Part shown: positions 33,643-45,200 of the stretch, in pieces
Numbering within the stretch: the first letter of the stretch is position 1
Layout of the letters: every line of letters begins with the position of its first letter
DNA from: Anarhynchus alexandrinus
Taxonomy: Eukaryota > Chordata > Aves > Charadriiformes > Charadriidae
DNA: 64,000 nt
Reading direction: 5' to 3'
Assembly: GCA_008711295.1 (NCBI GenBank)
Contig: VUYV01000069.1
Location: 1,627,545-1,691,544, forward strand
Notes under the pieces: model-generated
Database searches by the model: none
What the model was told of the DNA's origin: nothing
The model's input: only the letters and a program-made list of their open reading frames with translations
Made by a program: the position numbers and the translations under genes

Positions 33643-36600
33643 ATTCTTTAGAGGTAATTAAAAGAACATATTGGTGTAAAACATTCAGTACTAAGACATT
33701 TTCTACAAAGGTATAAATATGCAAAATTTCTTTTCTTGAGGCAAGTGACCAGTTTAACAACATTACAAAGGCACTTATAAAATCCCTTTATAAATCAGTG
33801 AATCAAACTTCCAGTCTTTTTCCAGACAGGGTAAATATTTGATTTCATAGAAATTTTGTTTGATTAAGTGGCATAGGATTGGAGTGCATTTCATTGACTG
33901 TTTCATGCAAAGAGTGGTTAAAGAGATGTTAAACACTGATGCAAGCTGAAATCACCGAAGACATGACTCTGCAACCGACTGAAGAAATTAATGTATCTAA
34001 TCTTAAGTGCAGATCAGCCTTTCTATGGATTTACTAGTAATATGAGTTTAACAATACACAAACCAAGTTCAACACTAGTTGGCTGATAACCATGATTCAT
34101 TTTCATGTACATTAAGTAACATCTTCCATATTATTTATTGAACTTATTTTACATATTATTTTATTGCAGAAAGAATTTTTAATAGAGACTTTTTCTGATC
34201 TACCACTAGCAGATTAATATATTCACATTACAGCACCCAGTTTGTCAATCTTTGTTTTTGTTTCTAGTGATAAATTATTTAGTTCAAGCAAATCATTGAC
34301 ACCATTCATGCTTGAAATCAGGGCATAAACTACATCTACAGATCTTAGAGAACCATAATAAATCACTATATTATCTGTATAAATCTCCACTAATGATCTG
34401 ATATGTAGAGATGGCAGGTCATTCATACAAATTAGAAATAAAAACTGAGTCCAGTCAAGGGCTCATAAAATCCGTAATCGTTATTTAGAGCATCAAAGTC
34501 ATTATAGATTATAGTATTTAATCTACACATTTTTAAATTACAGCATCACTGTCTAAAATGTAATAGTCAAAACAGAAGTAACTTCTTATACAATGAGCTC
34601 ATATCAGCATTTTCTACTGTTATTCAAATTTGTTATTCACTATTTCTCTGATTAGAAAGAAAATGTTAAGTGATTTTTTTAATGATGTACTGTTTGGAAG
34701 TTGTTATACCTCTGGACAGGACTAAAATACTAAAATTGCTGCAGACGATATCTGTAAGAACCGATGAGAAAATGCAAAGCACTGCAAAGCACAAGGCATG
34801 GAAAAGGAAGTGGGAGGAAAATCAATGGATCCATCTCTGCTCCGATTTATACCCTGTGCAATCACACGATGTTGGATTTCAATGGTTATAAATCATTGTG
34901 TCTCTACAGGAACCAATGGAATGATCCATGTTTAGGCTATTGGAAGGTCTGTCCAACATCTAGAAGTAGAGAGTGTCAAGAACTAGTGGACAGAGGCGAA
35001 TTTGGCCCTCTGTTTTATTGAAGGCCCTGGACATTAGTGAAAGCACTGCCTGAAAAAAAAATGCCTGTGTTTATTTTTATTCCTTTTCATTGATGACCAT
35101 AAGTGGATGTAAATGAAAGGCCTGTCTTTTTTTCTCCCAGTGCTTTAATATTACCTTATTTGTAAACTCTAGTGTAGTCACTTAAAGTAGAAATATAAAT
35201 TAATTGCTTAATACCATTTGCTCACAGACAATGCTAATTCTGCTCTGTCAGCAGTCTCCTTCATTCAATATGTACCAGCCAATACATAATGTCACCCCCT
35301 TTCTTAAAAACTGGAAGGATTAAAAATAAAAGAAGAAAACAAGAAGTTATCACTACAGGGTGACAGTTCAGAGCTGTCCCCGTCAATAATAGACATTGTC
35401 TCTTCGGTTCATTGCTGTTTTACATCTTTTCTGTTACTTTGCAACACAAACACCTCTCCCACTGTAAAGGTTAGAAAGGTTTCTTTTCTTCTTTCTACAT
35501 CTCTATGGTGAAAATAGGGAAAATAGCACATTTTCGGATTCTGACTGAACAGCAATTTGTTCTGGAGAACTGTGATCAAGCTACAAACTAAAGCGAGGGC
35601 TGGCTTTTCTTTGCAGGATGTGGCAGTCCATGTAAAGAATGCTGATGCTTTAACACAGTGGCACCCTAAAGGAAAAGACCTGTATGTGAGGTCTGAAGGA
35701 GAACCTGTGATTGCTAAGGCAATTCAAATCTAGGGTTCAGAGGTGGCTTTAGGAGCAGTACACACTGAGATCTTTTAGGCTAAGTACAGTAACAAAAGAA
35801 CTTCATACCCTCAGGGAAAGACATTGAGCTGATCAGGGGGTAGGGCAAAAATCCTCATCTGCAGATTCCTGGCTTCATTTAGTTTTCTTCTTCTAAAACT
35901 TGATCAAAAAGCCAGTAGGTAGCTTTTTTTTTGTGACAATAGTGTTGTATGTTCNTACCTAGGGCAGATTAAAGGCCAAATAAACAAGCAGTGTTTGTGG
36001 ACTGATCCTCGTTTTGGAGTATTCAGACAAAAGGTCCGCCCTGAACTACACTAAGAAGGGAACAGCAAAAGAATATACAGGTGTTACGGACAGCAAAGGA
36101 GCAAATGTAAATGCAGCTGGCCAACCCTGACTAGTGGCTAAACTAAGATGACAGCAACATGAGAAATGGCAGAAATGAAAAACTATGTATAAAGAGAGGC
36201 ATTACCTTACAGAACTGCTGACCAAGGTGGAATTTTCCAGGGCAACCACATCATGAATAACAAATAGGTGTAAAAAGTCAGCAAAACTGAGACCCCTGGG
36301 GAAAGAGTAAATAGGACTAGCTGGCTTATTTTGGAGGGGATGGCAGTGGTAAAGATGAAGAAACTGGACTGTGAAAAGAGCTGTAGAAGGGGTAGTAAAT
36401 CATGTGATTAGGTCTGATCAAGAATACGTGTCACCCAGCCCAGCGCTTGATCACCACAGTTTGAAGCAGGACACTGGAGCGGCTCTTTACACTGTACTAT
36501 TGTCTGACTTACCTCCATGACCAGGAAGAACATGGAGTGATTTTCCCAATCATCAGTGAGGGAATATCAGGAGATCTCTTCCCAACATCAACAAGGGGAT

Positions 36601-38084
36601 GCCTGGATGGTACCACTTACCAAAGCTTTTTTCTTTCCTTAGTACTCTTAACTGAGTGTCCCATTACAATGCTTTTTTATGATTTAATTTTTTTAATGAC
36701 TCACAAGTTTAAGCTGTAGAGGTGAAGAATCCCCCTCCCTCTACCATTCTCATGCTGTCTTTACTTTGGGGAGGGTGTTCATCCTCAACACAAGACCAAT
36801 AATTCAAATCTTTTTATATGGAGAAAACTAACTGCTAGGTTACAGGGTTTCTCTTCCAAAAGTCTGTATGTATTTTGCCATGGAAATGGCAGCGATCAGT
36901 GAGCTGTGTACTGTATTTAAAGCCCTCCTTGATAATTTGTAAATCATGATAGAGATATTTGAAATACCTTGTACTTCCTTGTCCTCTACTGTAGACTGTT
37001 TACATTTGTTTTTAATAAAGGTATTCTTTATTCTCGGCCATAGGAGAGGATCACTCTCCTATTGGTCTTGCAGATAAAACCTGATGGTCCAAGCAGAGGA
37101 GTTGAAGAGAAAATTCTGGTGGAAAAATAAAGCAAACTGTGTTTTTAAATGTGGTAATGATGTAGCAAAGGGAATTTAAGTGGTTGAATCCAACAGTTTA
37201 GCTGGGAAAGTGTAACATCAATAGTTGAATGTTATTTTTTTAACCTGTCATTTTAAAATATGCTTGTTCGCACTCTGACATATTGTAGCATCTAAAAAAA
37301 GCTGGGTATATTTCAGATTAACAGCATACATCTTTAATGATGCTCTCTTTAGTTAATAGTTTTGAGAATTTGGCTGTATTAAAGAGCTCTAGCCCATCAA
37401 AAAGGTTTTCCTGAGCTTCTCTGACTACATCATAACAGACACCAATGTCACACCAGTCCCCAGGGAATTCTCAGATGCATATACCCTAAACGTCCTCCCA
37501 CAGACATTTAAAGAATTACTGCTTAGTACTTATGTTCAAGCTTTGTTCTCCATGTAAAATATTCAGCTCTGTACTACTCTGTGTGGCTGTACATCAGTTG
37601 ATGGCCAGCAGGGCTAGGTTTTCAGATTAAATAGTATTAACTCTGATTAAAAGCAGCAGTATCCAGAAGAAGTAATTGCTATCAAAGTTGAGCTTCAAAT
37701 AAACTTCTCTCTATAACTGACTATTGTTCATACCATGAAAATCATGCTTTATTGCTAAGGTTCTCCATTATTCAGTGATAATAAACTCAAAAGCTAAAAA
37801 TAAAAATAAAAAAAGAAAAGAGGTTATTCCTTGTTCCACATCCAACAATAAAGACAGAGAAACACATTTATCTTTTCCTAATAGTGCTAGGCACAATAAA
37901 GGTCAGAAGTTGCATACAACATGTTTATTCAGATCTGCTGTTCTCACCATTTCTTGATATACCCACATACATTCAGAGACTTTAAGAACAAGCTGTTTGC
38001 TCACCGGGTTCACCTTTGGAATCTCAGCATTCAAGAATGACCTTGGTAATTCAGAACAGATTCAGGATGGGGATTAGGTTTGTT
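33643..38084. other. Anonymous AT-rich DNA
   Basis: No CR1 is recognised. The stretch holds an ambiguous base (N) at 35955, a possible terminal exon at 35617-35733, a short segment at 36437-36463 shared with the 20.4 kb block, and an AATAAA at 37014-37019 that resembles a 3'-UTR end but is one of many in AT-rich DNA. Confidence 0.5.
35617..35733 (+). other. Weak candidate terminal exon
   Basis: CTTTTCTTTGCAG at 35604-35616 is a good splice-acceptor sequence. It is followed by 38 open codons (beginning DVAVHVKNADALTQWHPKGK) and a TAG stop at 35731. I recognise no protein. The short length and lack of a partner exon keep confidence low. Confidence 0.15.
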
Positions 38085-38530
38085 GTATGATTTGGGGTGG
38101 AAGGTATTTCTATGGTACTCCAATTCAAACACCTGCTGAAAGCAGGCATAAGTGAAGCTAGATCAGGCTGCTCAGGGCATGTCTTGCTAAGTTTTTAAAA
38201 TCTCCATTATTGCAGATTCTATAATCTTCATGGGCATATTTTATCAATGCTTCTAGTGCTTATAATGATTAACGCTTTTTTTTTCCCCCTAATATCTTGT
38301 CAAAAATTCTGTTGCAGCAGTTTGTGACTGTTCCTCTCATCCTTTCAACATGCAGCTGTGATAACAGTCTGGCTCCATATTCTTCACAGACCCCTTAGGC
38401 TATTGAAGACAGCAATAAAACCCTCTCTTTTCCGACTCTTCTCCAAGCGAACAAACCCAGCTTCCTCAGCTTTTTCTTGTATGTTGGCTTTTGAGGGATA
38501 CCACTTTAAAGAAGCTGACCGTTAAACTTA
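38085..38530 (-). mobile_element. Old diverged CR1, 3' portion
   Basis: Degraded reverse-oriented CR1. It starts with TTTGGGGTGGAAGGTATTTC, a decayed version of the GGTTGGAAGGGACC tail, then AGATCAGGCTGCTCAGGGC. Further on, CTCTTCTCCAAGCGAACAAACCCAGC (38437 onward, part shown) matches the segment coding LFSLEKRR. No ORF survives. Confidence 0.72.
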
Positions 38531-38599
38531 CAGCTGTAACTTCCATTCACAGGTCAAGCCAGATTTCCAGTCACCTTTAAGATTGTCCATTCAGTCCAT

Positions 38600-38985
38600 A
38601 TCTTCTTAATTCAGCTACAAGGATGCCAGCGGAGTTCAAGTATTCTGCCCTCACCCAAAGATCTAGTCATCACGAAAGTGCTGATTAGGCACAATTTTAA
38701 CCTTGGTACATCTGTGCTGGCTGTTCCCTGTCACCTTCTTGCTCTTTATGCATCTGGACATGCCTTCCAAGAGTATTCAATTCATAAAATTGCCTGGTAC
38801 TAGGGCGAGGCTAAGAACCCACAGTTCCCCAGCCTTCCTTCTTGCCCTTTTGAAGATGGAAATAGTATTTGCTTTTTCCCAGTCACCAGGAATGTCTTCA
38901 TCAGGGACCTTCCCCAATTACTATCACTTTTCAAAGGTGATAGAGTGGCTCTGCAAGAACATTGTCTGTTCTGGATATTAACCAA
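38600..38985 (-). mobile_element. Old diverged CR1, RT-region portion
   Basis: This lies 70 bases beyond the previous fragment on the same strand and is probably the same insertion with the middle of ORF2 deleted. Recognisable blocks are TCTGTGCTGGCTGTTCCC (38709), CTTCTTGCCCTTTTGAAGAT (38840) and TCCCAGTCACCAGGAATGTC, parallel to 10270-10440 in the young copy at 9062. It ends near 38985, where a GCCTT microsatellite begins. Confidence 0.7.
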
Positions 38986-38990
38986 CTTTT

Positions 38991-39050
38991 GCCTTGCCTT
39001 GCCTTGCCTTGCCTTGCCTTCCCTTCCCTCCCCTTCTTTTCCTTTCCCTT
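38991..39050 (+). repeat. (GCCTT)n microsatellite grading into pyrimidine tract
   Basis: Six perfect GCCTT units at 38991-39020 are followed by a C/T-only tract to 39050. It abuts the old CR1 fragment. Confidence 0.92.
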
Positions 39051-40858
39051 ACCTTGTGGAGAGTCTGCTAAAGCAGTGAAGAGGAGATTCAGTTTTATAC
39101 TTAAAAAGATGGAAAGAAGTCATAGAATTTGCCAGCCTAGTTGCTGAAATAAAGATTTTCTATTATCACCACAGATGTTAGATAAAGTTTGCCACAACTG
39201 ACCTCTTTTAACTCTGTATAATACAGACGGAAAACTCAAAAGTCATCCACTTAGAAAATAAAGGCATTTTTTCACTTGTACAAGGTACCTTTGCCATTTA
39301 TGTCATCATTAATTGTACCACTATTATCCTAAACAGATGTCTATTTTTATGTGCATGTGTTTGAAGACCATAGAAACCATTTTTTCTAAAACGTTGACCG
39401 CTGATATAATGATTCACTTCTGTCCAAAAATGTGTGCACTATAATGAGCTGCAGAACCGAGGCATGCAGTAGACCTGCATAATTGGATCTCATCTTGATA
39501 ATTTGGCATAAAATGCTAGTGACAAAAAATGTGATAATAATTTTCTGGTTAACCGACATGCTGGTCAGCTGGTGAAATGGATGGGTACTTGTGTTATACT
39601 AAATATTTTATGTATCAAAGTGTAAAAAAAAAAGGTGATGAGATTTTTATTGTATCTTACAATAGAAGTTTCATGCTGCAGTAATTCTACTGTACTGTAT
39701 ACTGTACTACATTGCATTTGTCTAAAAAAACCCAAACAAACCAACCGCAATTTTTTCCAGGCTGACATTAAACGATACCAGAACAATGGAAAGCAAGATT
39801 CAAAATCAGTGTGCAATGTGAAGTATGTTGTCATCCACATATGAGAGCTTTCGATAGATTCCAGTTTACCTGTTAAAAAAATAACATTTCTATTCATATT
39901 CTTTATATTCAAGTGGCTATATTTTTTAACTTGTCTTGTAAATTAATAAGATAACATGAGAAAGACCAATCCTGGTTCTATTAATGTCAATTGAAAAAAT
40001 TCTCTTGGCTTCATTACCAAAAACTGCACTTTACATATATCTTAATATGAAATAAATCAGCTGCACACTAGGTTGATAAACAAGAGAAGTATGACCAAAA
40101 ACAACTAAGAGGCCACAAGGTCCATATTCTGAAGCTTGTACTTGACATTTTATGTGACCAAACACAGGGTTACTTTTTTTGTGGGAGATACATATTCATC
40201 AAAGAGATTATAATTCACTCACTGAAAAACAGTTCAACTTTTGTACAATGCAGTATTTCATTTTCTGAGAATAGAAAGCAAACACGAGTGAGTCCCAATA
40301 GAAATATCACAGTTCTTAGTTAAACTCTTGAAAAGTCCTCTGCATGTTGCAAGTTCTAAGCTTTTTCTCAATGAGGTATGAATTAGTTAGAAGGAAGACG
40401 TATCCTGCACAGCTTTTTGTCCTTGAGAAACCAAATCTGCAAACATGAATGGTTTGGTAAACTTAGCTTTATGCAGGAAGTAGCCAGTTTATGGCTGGAC
40501 CATAATGAGGAGACACTGCAGAGCTATGGGATTCCCAAATAGACTGGAGGATGTATGCTTACAGCCTGCCTGCCTGTCCTCTCTGAAGGATGACCAAGAC
40601 AGTGTAAGTGATATCATGTGCTTTGGACCAAATTTCTGGAGCAGGAAAGCCAGTACTTTACTCGGGAGTGAATTGTAAGACATAATGCTCCTTCCTTTTG
40701 ATGACTTACATGAGCCTGATAGACCAGGTAGCTGACATGAGGAATATAGGGTTCATTGCATGTATGTTGCGCTTACTGGCAAGGCGTACTATGCCCAGAT
40801 TCAATGCTTTGTTATCATTCCTCTGTCGAGAACAAAATATAATTTGGACAATGATTAA
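39051..40858. other. Anonymous AT-rich DNA
   Basis: No gene or mobile element is recognised. An open frame that starts at 40698 runs by chance into the following CR1. Confidence 0.5.
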
Positions 40859-41558
40859 TGGGATGAAATTTAACAACACCGAATGCTGGATTCTGCACCT
40901 AGGACAGAGTAATGCCAGGCACAAGTATAAATTGGGAAGGAAGTGGCTGGAGAGTAGCGCTGCAGAAAGGGACCAGGGGCTGCTTGTTGTCAGCAGGCTC
41001 ACTATGAGTCAGCGGTGTGCCCGGGCAGCCAAGAGGGCAAACCACATCCTGGGGTGCATCAAAGACAGCGTAACCAGCCAGTCAAAAGAGGTGATTATAC
41101 TGCTGTTTTCAGCATTGGTACAGCCTCACCTTAAAAGCTGTGTGCAGTTCTGGGTACCACAGTTTGAAAAGGATGTAAAAGTACTTGAACGCATCCAGAG
41201 GAGGGCAACAAAGCTGGTGAAAAGGCTGGAAAGCATGTCCTGTGAGGAGCAGCTAAGGACTTTGGGCTTGTCTAGTTTGGAGAAAAGGAGGCTGAGAGGT
41301 GACCTCATTGCTCTCTACAGCTTCCTGAGGAGGGCAAGGGGAGAGGGAGGTGCTGAGTTCTTCTTGGTGGTATCCAGTGACAGGATGCGTCGGAATGGTT
41401 CGAAGCTGTGCCAGGGAAGGTTTAAACTGGACATTAGGAAGCATTTCTTTACCAAGAGGGTGGTCAAACACTGGAACAGGCTTGCCAGAGAGGTGGTTGA
41501 TGCCCCAAGCCTGTCAGTGTTGAATAGGCATTTGGACAATGCCCTTAACATATTTTAA
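40698..41558 (+). pseudogene. CR1 ORF2 C-terminal half fused to 55 upstream codons (286-codon frame)
   Basis: This is the longest open frame in the window. Residues 1-55 come from non-CR1 DNA and resemble nothing I know. CR1 homology starts at residue 56 (MKFNNTECWILHLGQSN) and continues through [77 protein letters not shown] and FFTKRVVKHWNRLAREVV to the natural C-terminus. HLEYC has become HLKSC. The RT core is missing because the element is 5'-truncated just before this point, so the protein could not retrotranspose. The joining of frames is probably chance. The sequence alone does not show transcription. Confidence 0.85.
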
Positions 41559-41632
41559 CTTCTGGTTGGCCCTGAAGTGGCCAGGAAGTTGGACTAGATG
41601 ATCACTGCAGGTCCCTTCCAACTGAAAATATT
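40859..41632 (+). mobile_element. CR1 LINE, about 0.8 kb, 5'-truncated
   Basis: Plus-strand CR1 from about GGGATGAAATTTAACAACAC to the tail GGTCCCTTCCAACTGAAAAT. The normal terminal octamer repeats are replaced by an ATTCC/GTTCC microsatellite. It belongs to a different subfamily from the 11175 and 32815 copies: here the ORF2 C-terminal part reads [20 protein letters not shown] in the normal frame. Confidence 0.92.
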
Positions 41633-41693
41633 CTATTCCGTTCCATTCCATTCCATTCCATTCTATTCCATTCCGTTCCATTCCATTCCGTCC
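41630..41693 (+). repeat. (TTCCA/TTCCG)n microsatellite at CR1 tail
   Basis: About twelve pentamer units with TTCCA, TTCCG and TTCTA variants directly replace the terminal octamers of the plus-strand CR1. They end where the next, minus-strand CR1 tail begins. Confidence 0.92.
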
Positions 41694-42086
41694 CATAGAA
41701 TCATAAAGTCATAGAATTGTTGAGGTTGGAAGGGACCTTTAAGATCATCAAGTCCAACCATTAACCCAACCTGACAAAATCACTTCTAAACCATGTCCCC
41801 AGGTACCACATCTACCCTTTTTTTAAACACCTCCAGGGATGGCAAATCCACCACCTCCCTGGGCAACCTATTCCAATGTTTAATAACCCTTTCAGTGAAA
41901 AAAAATTTCTTATATCCTATCTAAACCTCCCCTGACATAACTTGAACCCATTTCCTCTCGTCCTGTCACTTGTCACCAGGGAGAAGAGGTCAGCCCCCAC
42001 CTCTCTACAACCTCCTTTCAGGTAGTTGTAGAGAGTGATAAGGTCTCCCCTCAGCTTCCTCTTCTCCAGGCTAAACAACCCCAGTT
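41694..42086 (-). mobile_element. CR1 LINE, about 0.4 kb, flanked by pentamer repeats
   Basis: Reverse-oriented CR1 starting with CATAGAATCATAAAGTCATA and the GAGGTTGGAAGGGACC tail. It continues through the ORF2 C-terminal coding region (minus-strand equivalents of the [10 protein letters not shown] block near 42045-42070) and stops at CCCCAGTT. Pentamer repeats of the same TTCCR type lie on both sides. It is a short dead copy. Confidence 0.92.
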
Positions 42087-42250
42087 GTTCCGTTCCGTTC
42101 CATTCTGTTCCATTCTGTTCCGTTCCATCCTATCCTATCCTATCCTATCCTATCCTATCCTATCCTATCCTATCCTATCCTATCCTATCCTATCCTATCC
42201 TACCCTATCCTATCCTATCCTATCCTATCCTATCCTATCCTATCCTATTC
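42086..42250 (+). repeat. (TTCCG/TTCTG)n then (TATCC)n microsatellite
   Basis: Pentamers of the GTTCC/ATTCT type at 42086-42125 are followed by about 24 nearly perfect TATCC units to 42250, with a single TACCC variant near 42201. The open frames here simply translate the repeat. Confidence 0.97.
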
Positions 42251-45200
42251 TACTTACATATATGAAACAAAAAATGCAAGTGAGTTGTATCTGCTTTGGT
42301 AATGTTGTTTTCTCATCATGTTGGATCTCAGGGAAGAATTAACACTGACTTCAGCTTCAGTAGTATCTTCCATAACAGGAAAGCAATGAAGAAGTTCTCT
42401 GGACTCAGGGAAGTGCAGCATGTGCCATCAGCGGTGTTAAAGCAAGTGTACACTCAGTCTTTCTGACTATTTTCTGTTAGTGAAGTACTACACTATTAAG
42501 CATAATATATACCATTGCTTCTTCAAATCATTATCATAAGTCAGTATATTTGATGTGCACTAAATAAACCTGCATTGATGACAAAAATACTTGCAGAACC
42601 CTGCTTTATTTGAATGAATAGACTATCAATGTTTGCAAAATACTGTCCAGCTCATTCAACATAGCAAACTGAACTATACCTATCTCCGCCTGGGAGAGCT
42701 ATTAGCAGTTAGACTTGGATAATATAGACTTGGATATTACATTGCACAGAGAAGAGGCAACTTTGTGGTGACGCTAATACTAATCCCGATTCTTAGTAGG
42801 TTTGTGCAGGGTAAGAAAATATGATGAAATGATATGTGAAGCCAATGGAAGCCTGTTACTAAATTTGGTGCAGGCAGGATATCACTCTGATGTTTTAGAT
42901 CTTTTAAACGAGCAGACAAGTTAAACTGCAGTAACTACTACAGCTGTTCAATGATAAGCAGCTAATCAATCAGCTTTTAGATTTGAACAGAATATTAGAT
43001 CTTTAAAAATCTAATATTTACATCACTAACCAAACTTATTCAGAAAAGCCAAAGAGTTCTAATGGCACTTTGTGCACTTTCTTTTTTTTAAAAAATCAAT
43101 AATCTGCCCCTAGGAAAAAATCTTTAGCCAAATCCTGCTTCATTCTCTTATTTTCATTTTTAGCTTCTACTACACAAACTTCATCCCATTTGCTCCAGGC
43201 TCACTGGGAATATCAGTGAGGTAAACTGTGGTTGTGTGTATATGTCTGGTTTACCACCTCTAATGTGCTGCTCTTGCTTCTCACACCTAATGTTTTCAAA
43301 AAGTGCTGTGAATACAGTAAGGGTAGACTGCTGCCTCCTGTTCTGATTGTGTACTGTTACTCAAATGATGGAAATTCTTTCCCAAATGATATGTTCAGAC
43401 GTGTAGAAGATGTGAACAGATCTACAGCTGATATAAAAGTCAAGTGTAACAATTTCTATCCCGTAGGATTTCTAAATAGCCCTTAGTACTGAGGATTCAG
43501 ACATGGGATACAGTCCTCTGTGGAGAGAATCAGCTTATTTTGCAGAACAGAGTTTAACACATTTTGCAAGGTTGGTTAAGAGCTATTTTGTTATCAGCAT
43601 ATTATTCTGCTGATATTGCAGGTTATTCAACAAAGGGAGACTATCATGCTCCGGTGAAGCCAAAGGCTACTTCTTAGAACACAAGTCTACCTCTACGGAA
43701 TATCCAGCAGACTGAAGGCTTTAGACCTTTTTCCTCAATAAATTGGCAACTGCTCAGCAGAATTCTCCATGCAAACTGAATCTGTACCTTTGTTCTGTCT
43801 CATTCCTCACTGATCATAAAGATTAATATATTCTTACACAGCAACAATGTGAGCTTTGCCTGCTTAAGAATGACCTCATAAAAAACAAAGAAGAATCCTT
43901 TATATTATGGAAATTTTTAGGATAATACTACCTCTTTTAATAGACCACATAGTTACCTCTTACATCTATAATTTCACTTCCTTTAAATATAATATTCTGA
44001 TGTCATAAAATTTAGTGTATTGTTTAAAAGAGTAATAATTTCTAATGAATTTAAGTATTTTTAAAATTAATTATTAACATTTTTAAAATATATAATTGGA
44101 ATTAACTTTAAATTGAAGATTATAGTTGATATCAGTAAGTAGCACATTTCTCTAATATGTCCAGATCTGTTTACACAGAAAAAAAACAGCTATTTTCTCT
44201 GCTGTTTCTGAGATGGGAACAAGCATAAAGTCTACAACTGTCAAGAAATTTAGCCAACTCAGATTTCAAGACCTAATACAAGACTCCTGAAGTGTGTGTG
44301 TACATTCTGTTAAATCTTTGACTACACAATGTTTCAGCTAAGAATTTATACTTCATCTGTTTTCATTTTCAGAAATGGTTGCCGTTTCCCTTTTTTGGAC
44401 AACCTAACTCAATAGGTTAAGTTGCTTCAGCTAGCTGACATCAAAATATAAAATCAGGCATTAGAAATCTAATGCATTTCACAGAATGAAACTCCTTTTG
44501 GCTTATTTTGTTTGCCATGATGCAATTTTATGGCCAAGAATTGTAGCAAATTCTTTCTTTGTATATTAATATGCACCAATGCGCCACGTCACAAACATCA
44601 GCACACACAAAATCAGATCGTTATAAAGACTATATCAAGAAAAACTATTTGTGAAAAAATATTAGTATTTCATCATTATGAGGATGACTCCAACATTCCT
44701 AACTTTATCATACTTATCACAAAAACAGCAATTATGTAATTCTTATTAATGTAACTAAAAGCAATTTCTACAGCTAAATAACATTTTAAGATCCTTGCAA
44801 CTGGAGAATATTGAGGTAGCTATCTTATCGGGGCGTGCCTGACCATTTCTCTGTATTCACATCTGACAAATTAATTATCTCCTATAATTCTAAAACTTTT
44901 TTGGCAAATGAATAATAACGATCAGTGACTTGTGTCTGCAAGATTAAATTATGGCTCACCTAAAGCTTACTTTTCAGTATTATGTAGTATATGAACTGGA
45001 TAATTAACTGGAAATGTATTTATTCTCATTTCCCATTAATTTGTGGATAGAATTATGTCTCCCAAGTTTAGCAGTAGAGTCATCATCCACAAATAATGAC
45101 ACTTCATCGATGTTTAAATCATTTGACTGCAGTATACTTCCTATATTTTCAGAGTTCCAGCACTGCTTCGTTATTGCCTTGAAAATCATCAAGCAAAGAA

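Noticed and set aside
37014..37019. AATAAA in 3'-UTR-like context as a gene end
   Set aside because: AATAAA is frequent in AT-rich DNA, and no supported upstream coding exon exists.
42126..42250. Regular array that might suggest a CRISPR or protein repeat
   Set aside because: It is a simple TATCC microsatellite with no spacers. The translated YPILS repeats are a consequence of the pentamer.
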